Below are positions 1 through 11,050 of a stretch of 64,000 nt of DNA, piece by piece. Position 1 is the first letter of the stretch, and every line of letters starts with the position of its first letter. The DNA is from Zingiber officinale (Eukaryota > Streptophyta > Magnoliopsida > Zingiberales > Zingiberaceae), in contig NC_056000.1 of the NCBI RefSeq assembly GCF_018446385.1, forward strand, positions 53,600,722 to 53,664,721. Direction: 5' to 3'. The notes under the pieces were generated by a model, which was given only the letters and a program-made list of their open reading frames with translations, did not search any database and was not told where the DNA came from. Both the position numbers and the translations under genes were made by a program.

Positions 1-489
1 TGATCTTATCCAAAAGTTAAATGGATGAGCAGCCGATAAAAAAGCAAGAGTGTTGAGACTGTAATTGGAAATTGTGGATTTGTGTACACCATAAAGAGAG
101 TAAACATTAACATTAGAATGAAAATCATGGAGGAGATCTTTAGTGTAGGTACTCTGACGCTCAACTCAAAACCGTATCTCAGATGAAAAATAGAGAAGAA
201 GATGAACAGTAGAATACTAGCGTGGATATATGTGTGCGCATGAGCATGCACGTACTTGGCCAATGGAGTGGATCCCCTTTTTATATCTCATCTCATAACC
301 TCCACAATAATGAGGTGTCAGAGCAAATCAGGTGTCAAAATATGTCGAGTAGTGGAGGATGTACAATAACCTTCCCTTGGGCAGAGAAAGGTTCTGTTGT
401 GTGTATATGTCAGAGTAGTAGAATATTCTCCTATGAGTAGTCATTATTCTCTAGAAGGAGGTTGCAATTCTCTGATAATGTTGCCTCTT
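1..489. other. No gene; probable Gypsy-type LTR remnant
   Basis: No supported coding region. The sequence runs directly into the 76-bp minisatellite and reads like the upstream part of the same long LTR. This is inference from continuity and style of sequence; no LTR end or target duplication was found. Confidence 0.35.
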
Positions 490-1190
490 AAAGGGAATCC
501 GATCGGCTCTGGGGCCAATCGGGTTAATGTTGGAAGTCATGTCCATGAGAAGTGGGGAGCTGAGATCCAGATGTCCGACCGACTCTGGTGCCGATCAGCT
601 CTGGGGCCGATCAGATTTATGATGTGAGTTATGCCCATAAGAAATGGAGAGCTGACCCCTGGAGATCCAACCGGCTCTAGGGTCGATCAAATTTATACTA
701 GGAGTCATGTCCATAAAAAATGGAGAGCTGAGCTCTAGAGATCTGACCGACTCTGGAGTAAATCGTGTTTATGGTAGGAGTCATGTTCATAAGAAGTGGG
801 GAGCTGAGCCTTGAAGGTCCGACCGGCTCTAAGGTCGATAAGGTCTACGTTGGAGTCATGCCCATGAGAAGTGAGGAATTGAGTCTTGGAGATCCGATCG
901 ACTCTAGGCCAATCGAGTTTATACTGGGAGTCATGCTCATAAGAAATGGAAACTTGAGCCCCGGGAATCCGACCGACTCTAGGGTTAATTAGGTTTATAC
1001 TAGAAGTCATGTCCATGAGAAGTGGGGAGCTAAGCCCCGGAGATTTGACCAACTCTGGGGTCGATCAGGTTTACGTTGGGAGTCATGCTCATGAGAAGTG
1101 GATAATTGAGCCCCAGATATTCGACCGACTCTATTGCCAATTAGGTTTATACTGGGAGTCATGCTCATGAGAAGTGGGGAGCTGAGTCCT
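490..1190 (+). repeat. Minisatellite, unit about 76 bp, ~9 degenerate copies
   Basis: Each unit carries GGAGTCATGCCCATGAGAAG, then GGAGCTGAGCC, then a CCGACCGGCTCTGGGGCCGATCGG-like stretch whose two arms pair with each other. Unit spacing is 74-78 bp (for example near 778, 851, 929, 1003, 1079 and 1155). Short open frames on both strands are by-products of the repeat. The same unit returns at 3390-3815, so this was one array split by the LTR at 1318-3309. Confidence 0.85.
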
Positions 1191-1317
1191 ATTGAAAGTG
1201 GTATATTCAGATATGTACACTTTGACTTTGATTGTAACCTCACCTTGATTTTGATAGTCACTTTGACATGACTATCAACCCCACATTACCTTTGGGGCCA
1301 CTTACAACGCTCCGTAT

Positions 1318-3309
1318 TATTAGAGCAATCAATGTACCCTTAGTTTTTGATGTTTGGGTAAAGGTTTTAAGTTAGGGTTTGTATCTATATTCAATATGCG
1401 CTGTTAAGTGTGCAAGTGACGGGTGTAAGGAAAGATTAAGTGTGATCTTGGCAAAGGTGAAGTCCAAGCATAGGAGTCTTGGCAGTGTAAGTCTAAGCTT
1501 GAGGCTTGGTCATGTAAGTCCAAGTGTGACTTGGCAAAGGAAGACCCAACAACAAGGATAAGACCGAAGGAAACTCTTAAAGGTAAGGCGTGAAGGATGG
1601 GAAAGGATCTAAGGGGCGCAAGGCTAATGGAGGAGGCTAGAAGGCAAAGTCAAGGTTGTGCTAGCAAAGGAAGATCCCACAACAAGGATAAGGCCGAAGG
1701 AAACTCTTGAATGCAATGCGTGAAAGATGGGGAAGCATCTGAGGTACGCAAGACTGATGGAGAAGGCTATACGGTAAGGTCAAGATTGTGCTAACAAAGG
1801 AAGACCCGACAATAAAGGCAAGACCGAAGGAAGCTCTTGAAGGTAGGACGTGAAGGATAGGGAATTATTCGATGGATGCAAGATTTATGGAGGAGACTAG
1901 AAGGCAAGGTCAAGATTGTGTAAGTGATGACAAGTACATGAGTGATTGTACTCATGGGATAAAACCCTAAGTTAGGGTTTACTAATCGACTGGTATATAT
2001 CTCAATTGACTGATAGTTGAGTACCAACAAACGTAGAATGGAATTCCAGGATTTGTGGTTCTAAGGTTACTAATCGGCTGGTCTAATCAACTGGGCAATC
2101 GATTGGGAGCGAACAGAATTCTTCTATTTGCTCATCCCATGAAGACCAGTCAACTGATCCATGGTGAGCAGTCAACTGGAATCGAACCGTTGGGTTGTAA
2201 CAATCGAATTCCATAAAGGTCAATTGACTAGTAAGTATGTCAGTCGACTGGTGACGAAAATACAGCTTGAGTGTTTCGTCCCAAGCTCTATATAATGGAA
2301 CTCGGATTGGCTAGCTTTGGTGACAAAATTAGAGGTTAACCCCTAATAGAGTATCCAAAGCTCAGAGAAATTCAAGAGTTCTTGATCGAATTTATGGTGA
2401 GGTTTCTCCACTAACAAGGAGGATTGAGTTAATCGAAGTTCCGGAGACTAATATGTAGGATCGAAAAGAATTTAGATATCTCCACGATGATATAATATTG
2501 TCCACTTTGGGACTAGACCCTATGACTTTTCTCTTAGGATCTATCTAAAAGGTCTCATGCCAATAAAAATATCTTTTTCTTATAAACTCATGACCTTTCC
2601 CATATATTTTCAATATGGGACTATGTTTGTAATCTTACAACCCCATAATCCCCCCCCCCCCCCTCAAACAAAGGACCACAGAGTTCCCCTCAAGTATCGG
2701 ATCACTCTTAAACTGCTCAGGGCCTCCCCTCAAACATCAAGTTACTAACCTGCTCAGGGTCTCCCCTACTTTGTTCAAGATTTCACCCACATGGTTCGAT
2801 CTTGGATTATGTCTTTGGCTCGTAGTTCTTCCGATGGTTAGTCTGGTGAAGACCTCGCTCTGATACCAATTATAGGATTAAAAAGAATTTAGATATCTCC
2901 ACGACGGTATGATATTATTCACTTTTGGTCTAGACCCTCATGACTTTGCTCTTGAGCTCTGCCCAAAAGGCCTCATGCCAATGGAGATAACTTTTTCTTA
3001 TAAACCCATGATCTTTCCCATGTGTTTTCAATATGGGACTATGTTTACAATCTTGCAACACCAACATAATCCACTAACGGATTAAGAGATCATCCACCTT
3101 ACGAATAATCGTAGAGTAGGAGCATCATCTCCGAACCACGCAAATAAATGTGTTAGGGCTTCTTTTCTTTTTGCTTATCTTTAGGGTTAGCTTTCATATT
3201 TGGTTGTATGTATTTCCGCTATGCTAACAAGTATAGGAAAGCGAACAAGGTGAATGACCATCTATTCACCCCTCCCCCCTCCCTCTAGCCGGTGATCAAG
3301 GCCCCAACA
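1318..3309 (+). mobile_element. Degenerate solo LTR related to element B, interrupted by a TRIM
   Basis: The stretch following 1340 matches, in sense direction, the LTR of element B: a GATGTTTGG..AAGTTAGG block, the TCCAAGTGTGACTTGGCAAAGG block, and repeated GAAGGAAACTCTTGAA units (1535-1925, about 126 bp apart). It then has CAGTCGACTG-like palindromes (1985-2265), a TATA box (TATATAAT, 2289) and the CTATTCACC(C)n..CTCTAGCCGG motif (3269-3293), ending CCAACA at 3309. The start TATTAG is a decayed TGTTAG. Flanks CGTAT (1313-1317) and TGTAT (3310-3314) form a 4/5 target duplication. Without the TRIM it is about 1.37 kb. Confidence 0.7.
2454..3066 (-). mobile_element. TRIM retrotransposon (613 bp, two ~190-bp LTRs)
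   Basis: Two direct repeats, 2454-2645 and 2871-3066, share AGAATTTAGATATCTCCACG and CAATATGGGACTATGTTT. Between them lie a poly-C tract (rc = polypurine tract, about 2650-2664) and GCTCTGATACCA (2857-2868), the reverse complement of the initiator-tRNA-Met primer site TGGTATCAGAGC. The element therefore reads on the minus strand. There is no coding capacity, as expected for a terminal-repeat retrotransposon in miniature. Flanks TAATA/TAATC match 4/5. It sits inside the solo LTR 1318-3309 and so is younger than that insertion. Confidence 0.8.
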
Positions 3310-3389
3310 TGTATCACAAGCCTCTTCTTTTAGTTTAGTCGAAGGAGGTTCATAACCGATTGACTAGACCCAAGTCTTACTGTCATCCG

Positions 3390-3815
3390 ATTATCCAAAT
3401 GGCTTTGGGGCTAATCAGGTTTACATTGGGAGTCATGCCTATGAGAAGTAGAGAGCCAAATTTCAGAGGTCCAATCGGCTCTGGGGCTGATCGGGTTTAT
3501 GCTGGGAGTCATGCCCTTGAGAAGTGGAAAGTTAAGCCCAGAAGACCCGACCTGCTCTAGGGTCAATCGGGTTTATGTTTGGAGTCATGCCTATAAGAAG
3601 TGGAGAGCTAAGTTTTGGAGCTCCGATCGGCTCTGGGACCGATCGAATTTATGTTGGCAGTCATGCCCATGAGAAGTGGGGACCTAAGCCCTGAAGGTCC
3701 GACCGGATCTAGGGTTGATCGAGTTTATGCTGGGAGTCATGCCCATAAGAAGTGGGAAGTTGAGCTCCGGAGATCTGACCGGCTCTAGGGCCAATCGAAT
3801 TTATGATGGGAGTCA
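3390..3815 (+). repeat. Second block of the ~76-bp minisatellite
   Basis: Five to six units with the same GGAGTCATGCC..GAAGTGG..CCGACCGGCTCTGGG layout as 490-1190. It continues without a break into a shorter-period array. Confidence 0.85.
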
Positions 3816-4150
3816 TAACCGAGTGAATTGGTACTGGGAGTTATGCTCAAGTGAATTGGTGTTGGGAGAATACCCAAGTGAATTGATGTTGGGAGTCAAG
3901 CCCAATTGAATTGACACTGAGAATCATGCCTAAGTGAATTGTTTTCGGGAGACATGCCTGAGTGAATTGACATTGGGGAGTCATGCCCAAGTGAATTGAT
4001 GCTGGGAGCCATGTCCGAGTGAATTAATGTTGGGAGTCATGTCCAAGTGAATTTATGTTGGGATCCATGCTCAAGTGAATTTATGTTGGGAGTCATGCCC
4101 AAGTGAATTTATGTTGGGATCCATGTCTAAGTGAATTGATGCTGAGAGTC
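3815..4150 (+). repeat. Minisatellite, unit about 31 bp, ~11 copies
   Basis: The unit AAGTGAATTGATGTTGGGAG followed by TCATGCCC repeats about every 31 bp. GGGAGTCATGCC is shared with the 76-bp array, so this looks like a shorter unit amplified out of the longer one. Confidence 0.85.
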
Positions 4151-5250
4151 ATGTCCGCTTATAACTTGCAGATGTGGCGAGAGTCTGGAACAGTCAATCA
4201 GATTGTTATTGGGTGTGTGGGGTCATGCACGCTTATAACTCACAACTGTAGTGAGAGTCTAGAACAACCGACCGGATGGTCGTTGAGCGCATGGGTCATA
4301 CACACTTATAACTTACAGGTGTGGTGAGAGTTTGGAACAGTCGACCAGATGATTGTTGGGCACATGGGCAATGCATGCTTATAACTCACAACTGTGACGA
4401 GAGTCTAGAATAGCCAACTGAATGGTCATTGGGCTTGTAGGTTATGCATACTTATAACTCGCAGCTGTAGAGAGAGTCTGGAATAGTCGACCGGATGGTC
4501 GTTAGGTGCATGAGTCATGCACACTTATAACTAGTAGCTGTGGCGAGAGTTTAGAACAGCTGACTGGATGGTCATTGAGTGCGTAGACCATGCATGCTTA
4601 TAACTCATAATTGTGGCAAGAGTCTAAAGAAGTTGACCAGACGGTCGTTGGGGGCGTGGGTCATCCATGCTTATAACTTGCAGTTGTGGCTAGAGTTTGG
4701 AACAACCAACTGGATGGTCGTTGGACACGTGGACTATGCACGCTTATAACACGCAGCTGTGGTGAGAGTCTAGAACAGCCGACCGGATGGTCTTTGGTCG
4801 CGTGGGCCATGCATACTTATAACTCACAACTATGGTGAGAGTTCGGAGTAGCCGACCAGATGGTCGTTGGGCATGTGGGTTATGCACACTTATAACTCAT
4901 AGCTATGGCAAGAGTCTGGAGCAATTGATCGGATGGTCATTGGGCGCGTGGAACATGCACGCTTATAACTTTCAATTGTGGCGAGAGCTGGGAACATCCG
5001 ACTGGATGGTCGTTGAGTCGGATGGTTATTGGACGTGTGGGTTATGCACGCTTATAACTTGTAATTATGGTGAGAGTCTGGAGCAGCTGACTAGATAGTC
5101 GTTGGGCGTGTAGGCCATGTACACTTATAACTCATAACTGTGGCGAGAGTCTGGAGTAGTCGACCAGATGATCATTAGGTGTGTGGGTCATGCACGCTTA
5201 TAACTCATAGATGTAGTAAGAGTCTAGAATAGTCGACTGACTGGTTGCTG
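4150..5250 (+). repeat. Minisatellite, unit about 74 bp, ~15 copies
   Basis: The unit contains CATGCACGCTTATAACTCAC, GTGGCGAGAGTCTGGAAC and GCCGACCGGATGGTCGTTGG, repeating every 73-75 bp (GCTTATAAC near 4157, 4231, 4304 and so on to about 5198). The 88-aa and 74-aa open frames here are only the repeat read in frame. The CACTA element inserted at the right end. Confidence 0.85.
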
Positions 5251-5569
5251 GGGTTAGGACACTAGAACAAAAAAACCCTCATAAACATCGGTTTTCCATC
5301 GATGTCTATTACATTTTCGACTGATGTCTATGAAGGCGATGTAAAAGGTCTGTCATTTTAGACATCAGGTTAAAATCGGTGTAGTATCACTTAACGACAT
5401 CGGGTGTAAAACCGATGTAATATTATATGTTAATAAAATCAGTTTTGGCAGCGGTATACAACCGATATAATATTAGTTAATGACACCGGTTTTATAGCGG
5501 TGGAAAACCGATGTAATATCAGTATTGTTTAACGACACAAATTCGATTTCCGAAATAGTGAAAAATCGA

Positions 5570-5715
5570 CAGTATCCAAGAAAATACACAAATATTCACA
5601 AATTACACAAATATTCTTCTTCCAACAGTATCCATAAAATACACAAATATTCACAAATTATATAAATATTCTTCTTACAACAGTATCCATAAAATACACA
5701 AATATTCTTTTTACA
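5570..5715. repeat. Short AT-rich tandem repeat in the CACTA element
   Basis: About 2.5 copies of a ~57-bp unit with CAGTATCCATAAAATACACA and AATATTCACAAATTA. Confidence 0.75.
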
Positions 5716-5792
5716 TCAAAAGCTAATAGATATTGTACACATCAAGGTAGAACATCGATTAAGTTGCACAAACTACAAGCTCAAATATAAGC

Positions 5793-6287
5793 TCATTCGA
5801 TTAACACTAATAGATATCGTTTCGAATAAGATGAGCTTGTATTGGCAGAGGCAGAGGTTGGACCATGACTAGAAACTGTATTTTCCCAAACATTCCCAGA
5901 TAGATGATTTGATGTTTGTTCCTCTTCTTGATGTTCATAAAACATAGGTTGCTTACCCTTTCCATCTGCAAAATTTTAAAAAAAAGAAGAGTATAAATAC
6001 ATGAAAAAAATAAAATGATTTGGAAATCTGTGTTTTTTCCTGCAACATGTGTATAGCAAGAAAAGAATTAGAATTTATAGCACAAAATTTTTGGACATCA
6101 ACCAGAGAACAAAAGAAGCATTACCTGAAGTTGAGACACGAACCACTTCATTTGCATCTTGTAGAGCGAATGATGATTCGTGAGAAGTGGCAATTGAGGG
6201 TAGAATTTCTACAAGAATAGATTCCGCTGCAGCATCAATATCATTAGGATGCTCAAGAGCGACAGCCTTCAATATTCGCAGATCAAT
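5793..6287 (-). pseudogene. Captured fragment of a CUE-domain-like plant gene (two exons)
   Basis: On the minus strand an exon 6287-6125 is bounded by an acceptor (CTTACAG) and a donor (GTAATG). The next exon runs from 5965 (after TTTTGCAG) to a TGA at 5793. Joining them keeps the frame. The peptide includes DLRILKAVALEHPNDIDAAA and ESILVEILPSI, the helical pattern of ubiquitin-binding CUE-like domains, then a low-complexity tail with GKGKQPMFYE. No start codon or upstream exon is seen, so it is only the middle and end of a gene. Family assignment is from memory of plant proteins with this pattern; a CUE-type fold is inference. Confidence 0.6.
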
Positions 6288-6909
6288 CTGTAAGGACATT
6301 AACAAAAGCGACGAAATCTTATGCTAGTATAGGAACACTAACTAACATTTAAAACCAAATTTCAAAATATAAATTGCTCAAAGTTATTGAAGATTAGAGG
6401 CAATAAATAAATTTAAAATACAATCACGTTCAAAATAATTTAACTAATTACAAAAATAAACTCATTCCGGCTTTAAGTGCATTTGATTAGTAACTTAAAA
6501 ACATATCTGCAAAACATTTTTCAACAAGTACAAGCATGACATTTGTTATACATTTATACAAGGGTGGAGGCATATGAAGGGTTGTGGGTTCAATTGACCT
6601 CACAGAAACTTCAATTTCAATATATTTTACTAAGTAAATTATTTTTTGAACTTACACAAATTACCTTGAAATCATTCATTAGTTATTTAGAAAATATTCT
6701 CCCTCAGCAACTTTCTTCATAGCATTATCAAATTAGCCGTTAACTTAATGATGAAATCCAAAAATTTAAAGCATGATAAGATCAATTGGGTTCAATATAC
6801 ACAACCACATCAGCTTAATGGAAATTAAATAAAAAAAGACTAATACAATCTAAAATTTCATCTTGATATTGTACACATCAAGAAGACTGGCATAAGATGT
6901 TGCACTTGC

Positions 6910-7196
6910 CTGAACTTAAGGATCGATTGAACAGGACCGAAGATCTCATCTTGTGCTATTTTCATTTCATCCTATAAATTTCAAATATCACAATTGTCAT
7001 CACAAATGCAGATTGAGAGTTTACCAAACCTTTATAGATTTAAGGACTAAGCCATACTTGTACATCAGAGAAGATGGTCGGCTGAATGTAATAACCTTTG
7101 TTTCCAATTCAATCTCCACCTGTTACTAGCGTAGCACCACTGTTGATTCCCGATTTGATGTAACGCAAGATCTTGCTAAACTGCTCCTCATCAAAA
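6910..7196 (-). pseudogene. Captured aldehyde dehydrogenase fragment (two exons, one nonsense codon)
   Basis: Exon 7196-7058 encodes FDEEQFSKILRYIKSG..GATLVTGGD, a stop, then IGNKGYYIQPTIFSDVQ. A donor GTATGG follows at 7057. Exon 6971 to about 6911 begins after TTTATAG and encodes DEMKIAQDEIFGPVQSILKF. This is the highly conserved C-terminal half of NAD-dependent aldehyde dehydrogenases of the ALDH2 type, including the EIFGPV motif. The catalytic Cys and Glu regions are not present. The stop is TGA where the family has Arg (CGA), consistent with CpG decay. The original intron between the exons is kept, so capture was at DNA level, not through mRNA. Confidence 0.85.
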
Positions 7197-7741
7197 CTGT
7201 TATTGTCTTCTCAGAAAATGGGATAATATGAAAGAGTACCAAAGAATTAACAAGAAATTAATAAAAGTGAACTAATAAGAGTTTAGACTACTGATTTATG
7301 AAGGAAAACATACTCATACAGAGGATCCAAATGCAGAAAAATAGGAATAAGCATTACAATAGAATTCTTGCAAACACAGAAAAATAGGAACAATAATTAA
7401 AATTGAATTGTTAACCACATCAAAAGGTCCAAACCAATTCAAGTTTATCCATTACTGCATATAATACAAATAATCATTTAAGTAATCTTCATCATGAAAT
7501 CTTTGTAAACATGAATTGCTAAAATTCAATAACCACCTAAATAAAACCAATAGGGGGGAGCTTTAAAAAAAAGGCAAATCTACCAAAACAAAGGAAAACA
7601 TCTTTGTTTATGTAAAGTAGATACTTTTAATTCCACATTTCTTGCATGCTTGGTTGCTTTCATCTACTGGAAATTGACAAAGCAAAATCAATCAAATGAG
7701 AAGGTAAGCAGAAAATATTTTGTAGCAAATAGTTGCTTACA

Positions 7742-7850
7742 TGATCAAGAAGTGGAGATATTGCACAAGCATTCACTGGATGTTCTGTCACATACGTTTG
7801 CAGAGACAATGAAGACAAGAGGGTGATTTTCAGTCCAGGGAGGTGAGAGT
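7742..7850 (-). other. Possible further captured exon (unrecognised)
   Basis: The minus strand is open in one frame and ends at a plausible donor (CAT|GTAAGC, 7745-7740). The peptide (GLKITLLSSLSLQTYVTEHP..) is not one I recognise. It lies in the same orientation as the ALDH and CUE-like fragments. Confidence 0.25.
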
Positions 7851-8300
7851 ATTTATGTAATTAGCATAGCACACTACAAACAGACAAGATGCTACAGTGT
7901 AATTTCTTATTTCACTTTTTCTTATGAAGTTATAGCCGAAACACATGAACTTATGTTCAATATCCTTAAAAGCATAGCAAAAAATCTACTCCCTGACAAA
8001 GAACCCTAATTGTCCCTCCAAAAAAAATGAGGCAGAAGCAAAACCAATCAAAGATTTGTACCTCTGACCTGAGAAGCGAAGTCAAAACCAAGAACAAAAG
8101 TAAATACTAAAAAAATATTAATAGATCTACACCATCACCTTAATTTAACAAGATTTAAACCCCTCAAAAGAAAGTCTAGCCATCAAAACAACCAGCGCAA
8201 AGAAATTCCAACAAGGAACTCAAAAATCCCAACAGATCCAGCCCCGAGCCGACCGATTTCCTCCAAGAAAACACTAAGAAACAAGCTAAGCATACAAGGA

Positions 8301-8690
8301 TCAACGAGGGATCACCTCCGCATTTGACGAGAGCCGCCATGAGTGCAGACGACGAAGGAGCAGCCCCGAGGAGCCAAATCCGAGCACCAACAGCAAAAAC
8401 AGCAACGGAATCAAGACGATTTCCGGGGAAAAGGCCGCCGACGAATCAACGGAGAAACCAAAAAGCATGAGGAGAAGAAACCCTAAGAGATGGAGCAACC
8501 CGCGAGAGGGCAAAGATGGAAGGGAGAGGAGAAGAGAAGGGGAAAGAGGATATGGATGTGGTCGTTTGGGAAAGCGGGGCATTCCGCAGACTGCAGACCT
8601 CACAAGGGAGTCGTGTGTTGATCCTGATCGGGAGAGGAAGGGGGCGTCGATCTAGGAAGGGGAAGGACGACGCGATATAGGTTTAGGTTT
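8301..8690 (-). other. Captured GC-rich promoter/5' leader with short first exon
   Basis: This stretch is far richer in G+C than the rest of the element. On the minus strand it reads as a CT-rich plant 5' leader ending at ATGGCGGCTCTCGTCAAATG (8341-8322), with a donor-like GAG|GTGATC just after. A 100-aa open frame across it is leucine-rich by composition and not convincing. If functional, it could drive a minus-strand transcript through the captured ALDH and CUE-like exons. Confidence 0.4.
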
Positions 8691-8982
8691 GGAGGAAAGA
8701 GTGAAGTGTTGCAAATTTTGGTTTAGTATTGGTGGGAAAAATTAAATTATTTTATTTACCATAGACATCGAGTTTTAAAAATCGCTGTAAAAATCGGTGT
8801 CTATTAACGAAAAAAACGCGCTCATAGACATCAGCTAAAAAAACCGATGTCTATGAGCGAAAATCTGCGCTCATAGACATCGATTATTGGAAAAATCGGT
8901 GTAAAATACTCAAAGACATCGATTTTTGCTTGAAACTGTTGTTATTCCACCGATGTCTATGAGGGGTTTTCTTGTAGTGGGA

Positions 8983-9275
8983 GCAAATTGATCCAAGAGC
9001 TAAGGCATGATTTAAGGTGGTCGCAGGCCTAGCTCGATCGCTCAATGCATTTCATGAGCGAGCTGATAATAGTCTCTTGTATCGTGGGTCTTGGATCGAT
9101 GGTAAGTGCAAAATCGACGCACCCACTAAAGGGGTTTGGCAAAAGAGATCCGAACGACCTCGATGTGTTGTGTCACTCTCGCTTCCTGGACGAGCGAAGG
9201 ATTTGGTCGAGTGTCTCTAGGGCGTACTAGAGGTGGTAGTGGTTTCCCATCGGCTTGGCTAGTCGAAGTTGTAAG
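8983..9275. other. No gene seen
   Basis: A moderately GC-rich stretch between the CACTA element and the next LTR. GCTCGATCGCTCAATGCATT and GAGCGAGCTG suggest continuation of the LTR-like DNA left of the CACTA. Short open frames on both strands have no recognisable content. Confidence 0.4.
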
Positions 9276-10404
9276 TGTTGGTACAATATGCACTAAAGAT
9301 CTAACTAAGGTTTTGATGAATAACAAGTAGATTAAAGTTAGAGTATTTTGTGATCTAATTACTTTACTAAGTATGCAGGAGTTGACGGGTCTGAAAGACT
9401 TGACACTAGGCTGAAATTCAGGTAGATTCGTGAGACTCGATAGCTGGTGGAAAGTCCAAATAAGTATGCGGGGCCTGATATCTGGCAGGAAGTCTGGTTG
9501 GGTCCGCGGTGTTAGGATCTTAGATGGCTAGAGGGGGGGTGAATAGCCTCTTAAAAACTTAAACAAAGATTTCTACAAAGAAACTTGTTAGCACAGCGGA
9601 AATAGGAAACTAAAACAAGGAGAAAACAAGCACACTACACCAAGGTTTTACGAGGTTCGGGGATAACTTGCCCCTACTCCTCGGCGTGTCCGTAAGGTGG
9701 ACGACCCCTCGATCTTCGGTAGATCGCACCCCGGAAAAATTCCGGCTAAAGATCCTCCTTCTCGGTGGAGTAACCTCTCCACAAAGTCTCAAGAAATATA
9801 TATGTTAAAGCACAAGACTTACAGAGCTCGGTGGCAAGAAGAATGAACTATCGCTTACAACCACGCGAGGATCAGTGGAAACAGAGAACTCACAAACAGC
9901 AGTTTTTCACCCGAGAGCTCAAGAACTTAGCACACCTCAACGATCAACAGAACTTTCTTTTTCTTACTTTCTTGTTCTTTCCTCTAGCTTTTTACTGCTT
10001 CTTAATCCCTGTTCTCTGCTGTCACGAATCGTGGTCAAGCTGTACAGAATCATCGCTGCAGCCAATCCCTCTTCCTCCTTACCTGGTTCTCTGAACTCAC
10101 ACCAATGAAATCACAGTCTTCACTGGTGTCTTCTGAGCTTGAACCAATCACCAGGAGTCAAGCGGATCGCAGCCAGATCTCACCAGTAGTCGTTGATGCT
10201 TCAAATGCACCATGCGCCGCGAATCACAGCAGAAAGTCCATTTGTCGTATTCCTCTTATGAACTTAATTTGAAATTATGCTTGGAATGGTACCGGTAATC
10301 CTGCAAACTCAAAAGCTAATAGCACAGAGGGTTATATCACATGAATCAGGCAAATCAGATGCAGTGGAGGAATCGCAGAAACATCGAACAAATCAGATTG
10401 TGTG

Positions 10405-10745
10405 TGGATCGGTCACCAGACCGATCCATGGACCGATCAGGACATATCCTGATCGGTCCACAGCCCGTCTGATCGGTCGTGGAGACCGATCAGGCCGCAG
10501 CTGGATCGGTCTCCATGACCGATCCTTCCTTTTTTTTTCCACAATAGCATCTCCTGATCGGTCTACAGACCGATCAGATTACACTCAGTGTCCTACTGAG
10601 TGTTTCCTGATCGGTCACCAGACCGATCAGATTACACTCAGTGTGCTACTGAGTGAACCATGGAAACTTAGTTTCACTGGATCGGTCTGCCGACCGATCC
10701 ACTGTCTTATGTATCACTGGATCGGTCTGCCGACCGATCCAATGT
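10405..10745. repeat. Array of GGATCGGTC..GACCGATCC hairpins
   Basis: At least six inverted-repeat pairs, such as TGGATCGGTCTGCCGACCGA (10679, 10719) and CTGATCGGTCACCAGACCGA (10609), with 3-6 nt loops and unrelated spacers. The arms differ from the palindromes in the neighbouring LTR families. Confidence 0.85.
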
Positions 10746-10769
10746 ACCAAGGAATGTCCACTTAGGTCC

Positions 10770-11050
10770 CTTTCTGACCTAATCCGGAGAACAGACTACC
10801 GAGCCCTCTCCGACTTTGTCCGGTCCAGAGAACGAGCTATCGAGCCCTCTCTGACCTAGTCCGGAGAACGAGCTGCCGAGCCCTCTCCGACTTCGTCAGG
10901 TCCAGAGAACGAGCTACCGAGCCCTCTCTGACCTAGTCCGGAGAACGAGCTACCGAGCCCTCTCCGACTTCGTCAGGTCTAGAGAACGAGCTACCGAGCC
11001 CTCTCTGACCTAGTCCGGAGAACGAGCTACCGAGCCCTCTCCGACTTCGC
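10770..11050. repeat. Tandem repeat, ~35-bp unit in ~70-bp higher-order pairs
   Basis: GAGAACGAGCTACCGAGCCC followed alternately by TCTCTGACCTAGTCCG and TCTCCGACTTCGTCAGGTC repeats about eight times. It lies inside the nested solo LTR. Confidence 0.85.

Larger units (their letters stand above)
5260..8979 (-). mobile_element. Non-autonomous CACTA (En/Spm-like) transposon carrying host gene fragments
   Basis: The left end is CACTAGAACAAAAAAACCCT and the right end is the inverted CACTACAAGAAAACCCCTCA; both continue into CATAGACATCGG-like sequence. A 3-bp target duplication GGA (5257-5259, 8980-8982) flanks it, as the superfamily makes. Subterminal regions are filled with ACCGATGT/GACATCGG repeats (5280-5530 and 8760-8960), the usual transposase-binding layout of CACTA elements. 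At 3720 bp it has no transposase domain, so it would need one in trans. The interior holds spliced-looking host exons, all on the minus strand, and a GC-rich leader at the right end. Confidence 0.92.

Noticed and set aside
735-1261. Overlapping 84-105 aa frames in the first minisatellite
   Set aside because: The frames are the 76-bp repeat translated; no start context or protein signature.
4832-5098. 88-aa open frame
   Set aside because: Comes from three units of the 74-bp repeat.
490-5250. CRISPR-like array
   Set aside because: Units are adjacent and degenerate along their whole length, with no unique spacers, in a plant genome.
6020-6220. 66-aa plus-strand frame in the CACTA element
   Set aside because: Antisense of the captured CUE-like exon, which has splice sites and family pattern on the minus strand.
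10277-10765. 162-aa open frame
   Set aside because: Made by GATCGGTC/GACCGATC hairpin repeats in a solo LTR.
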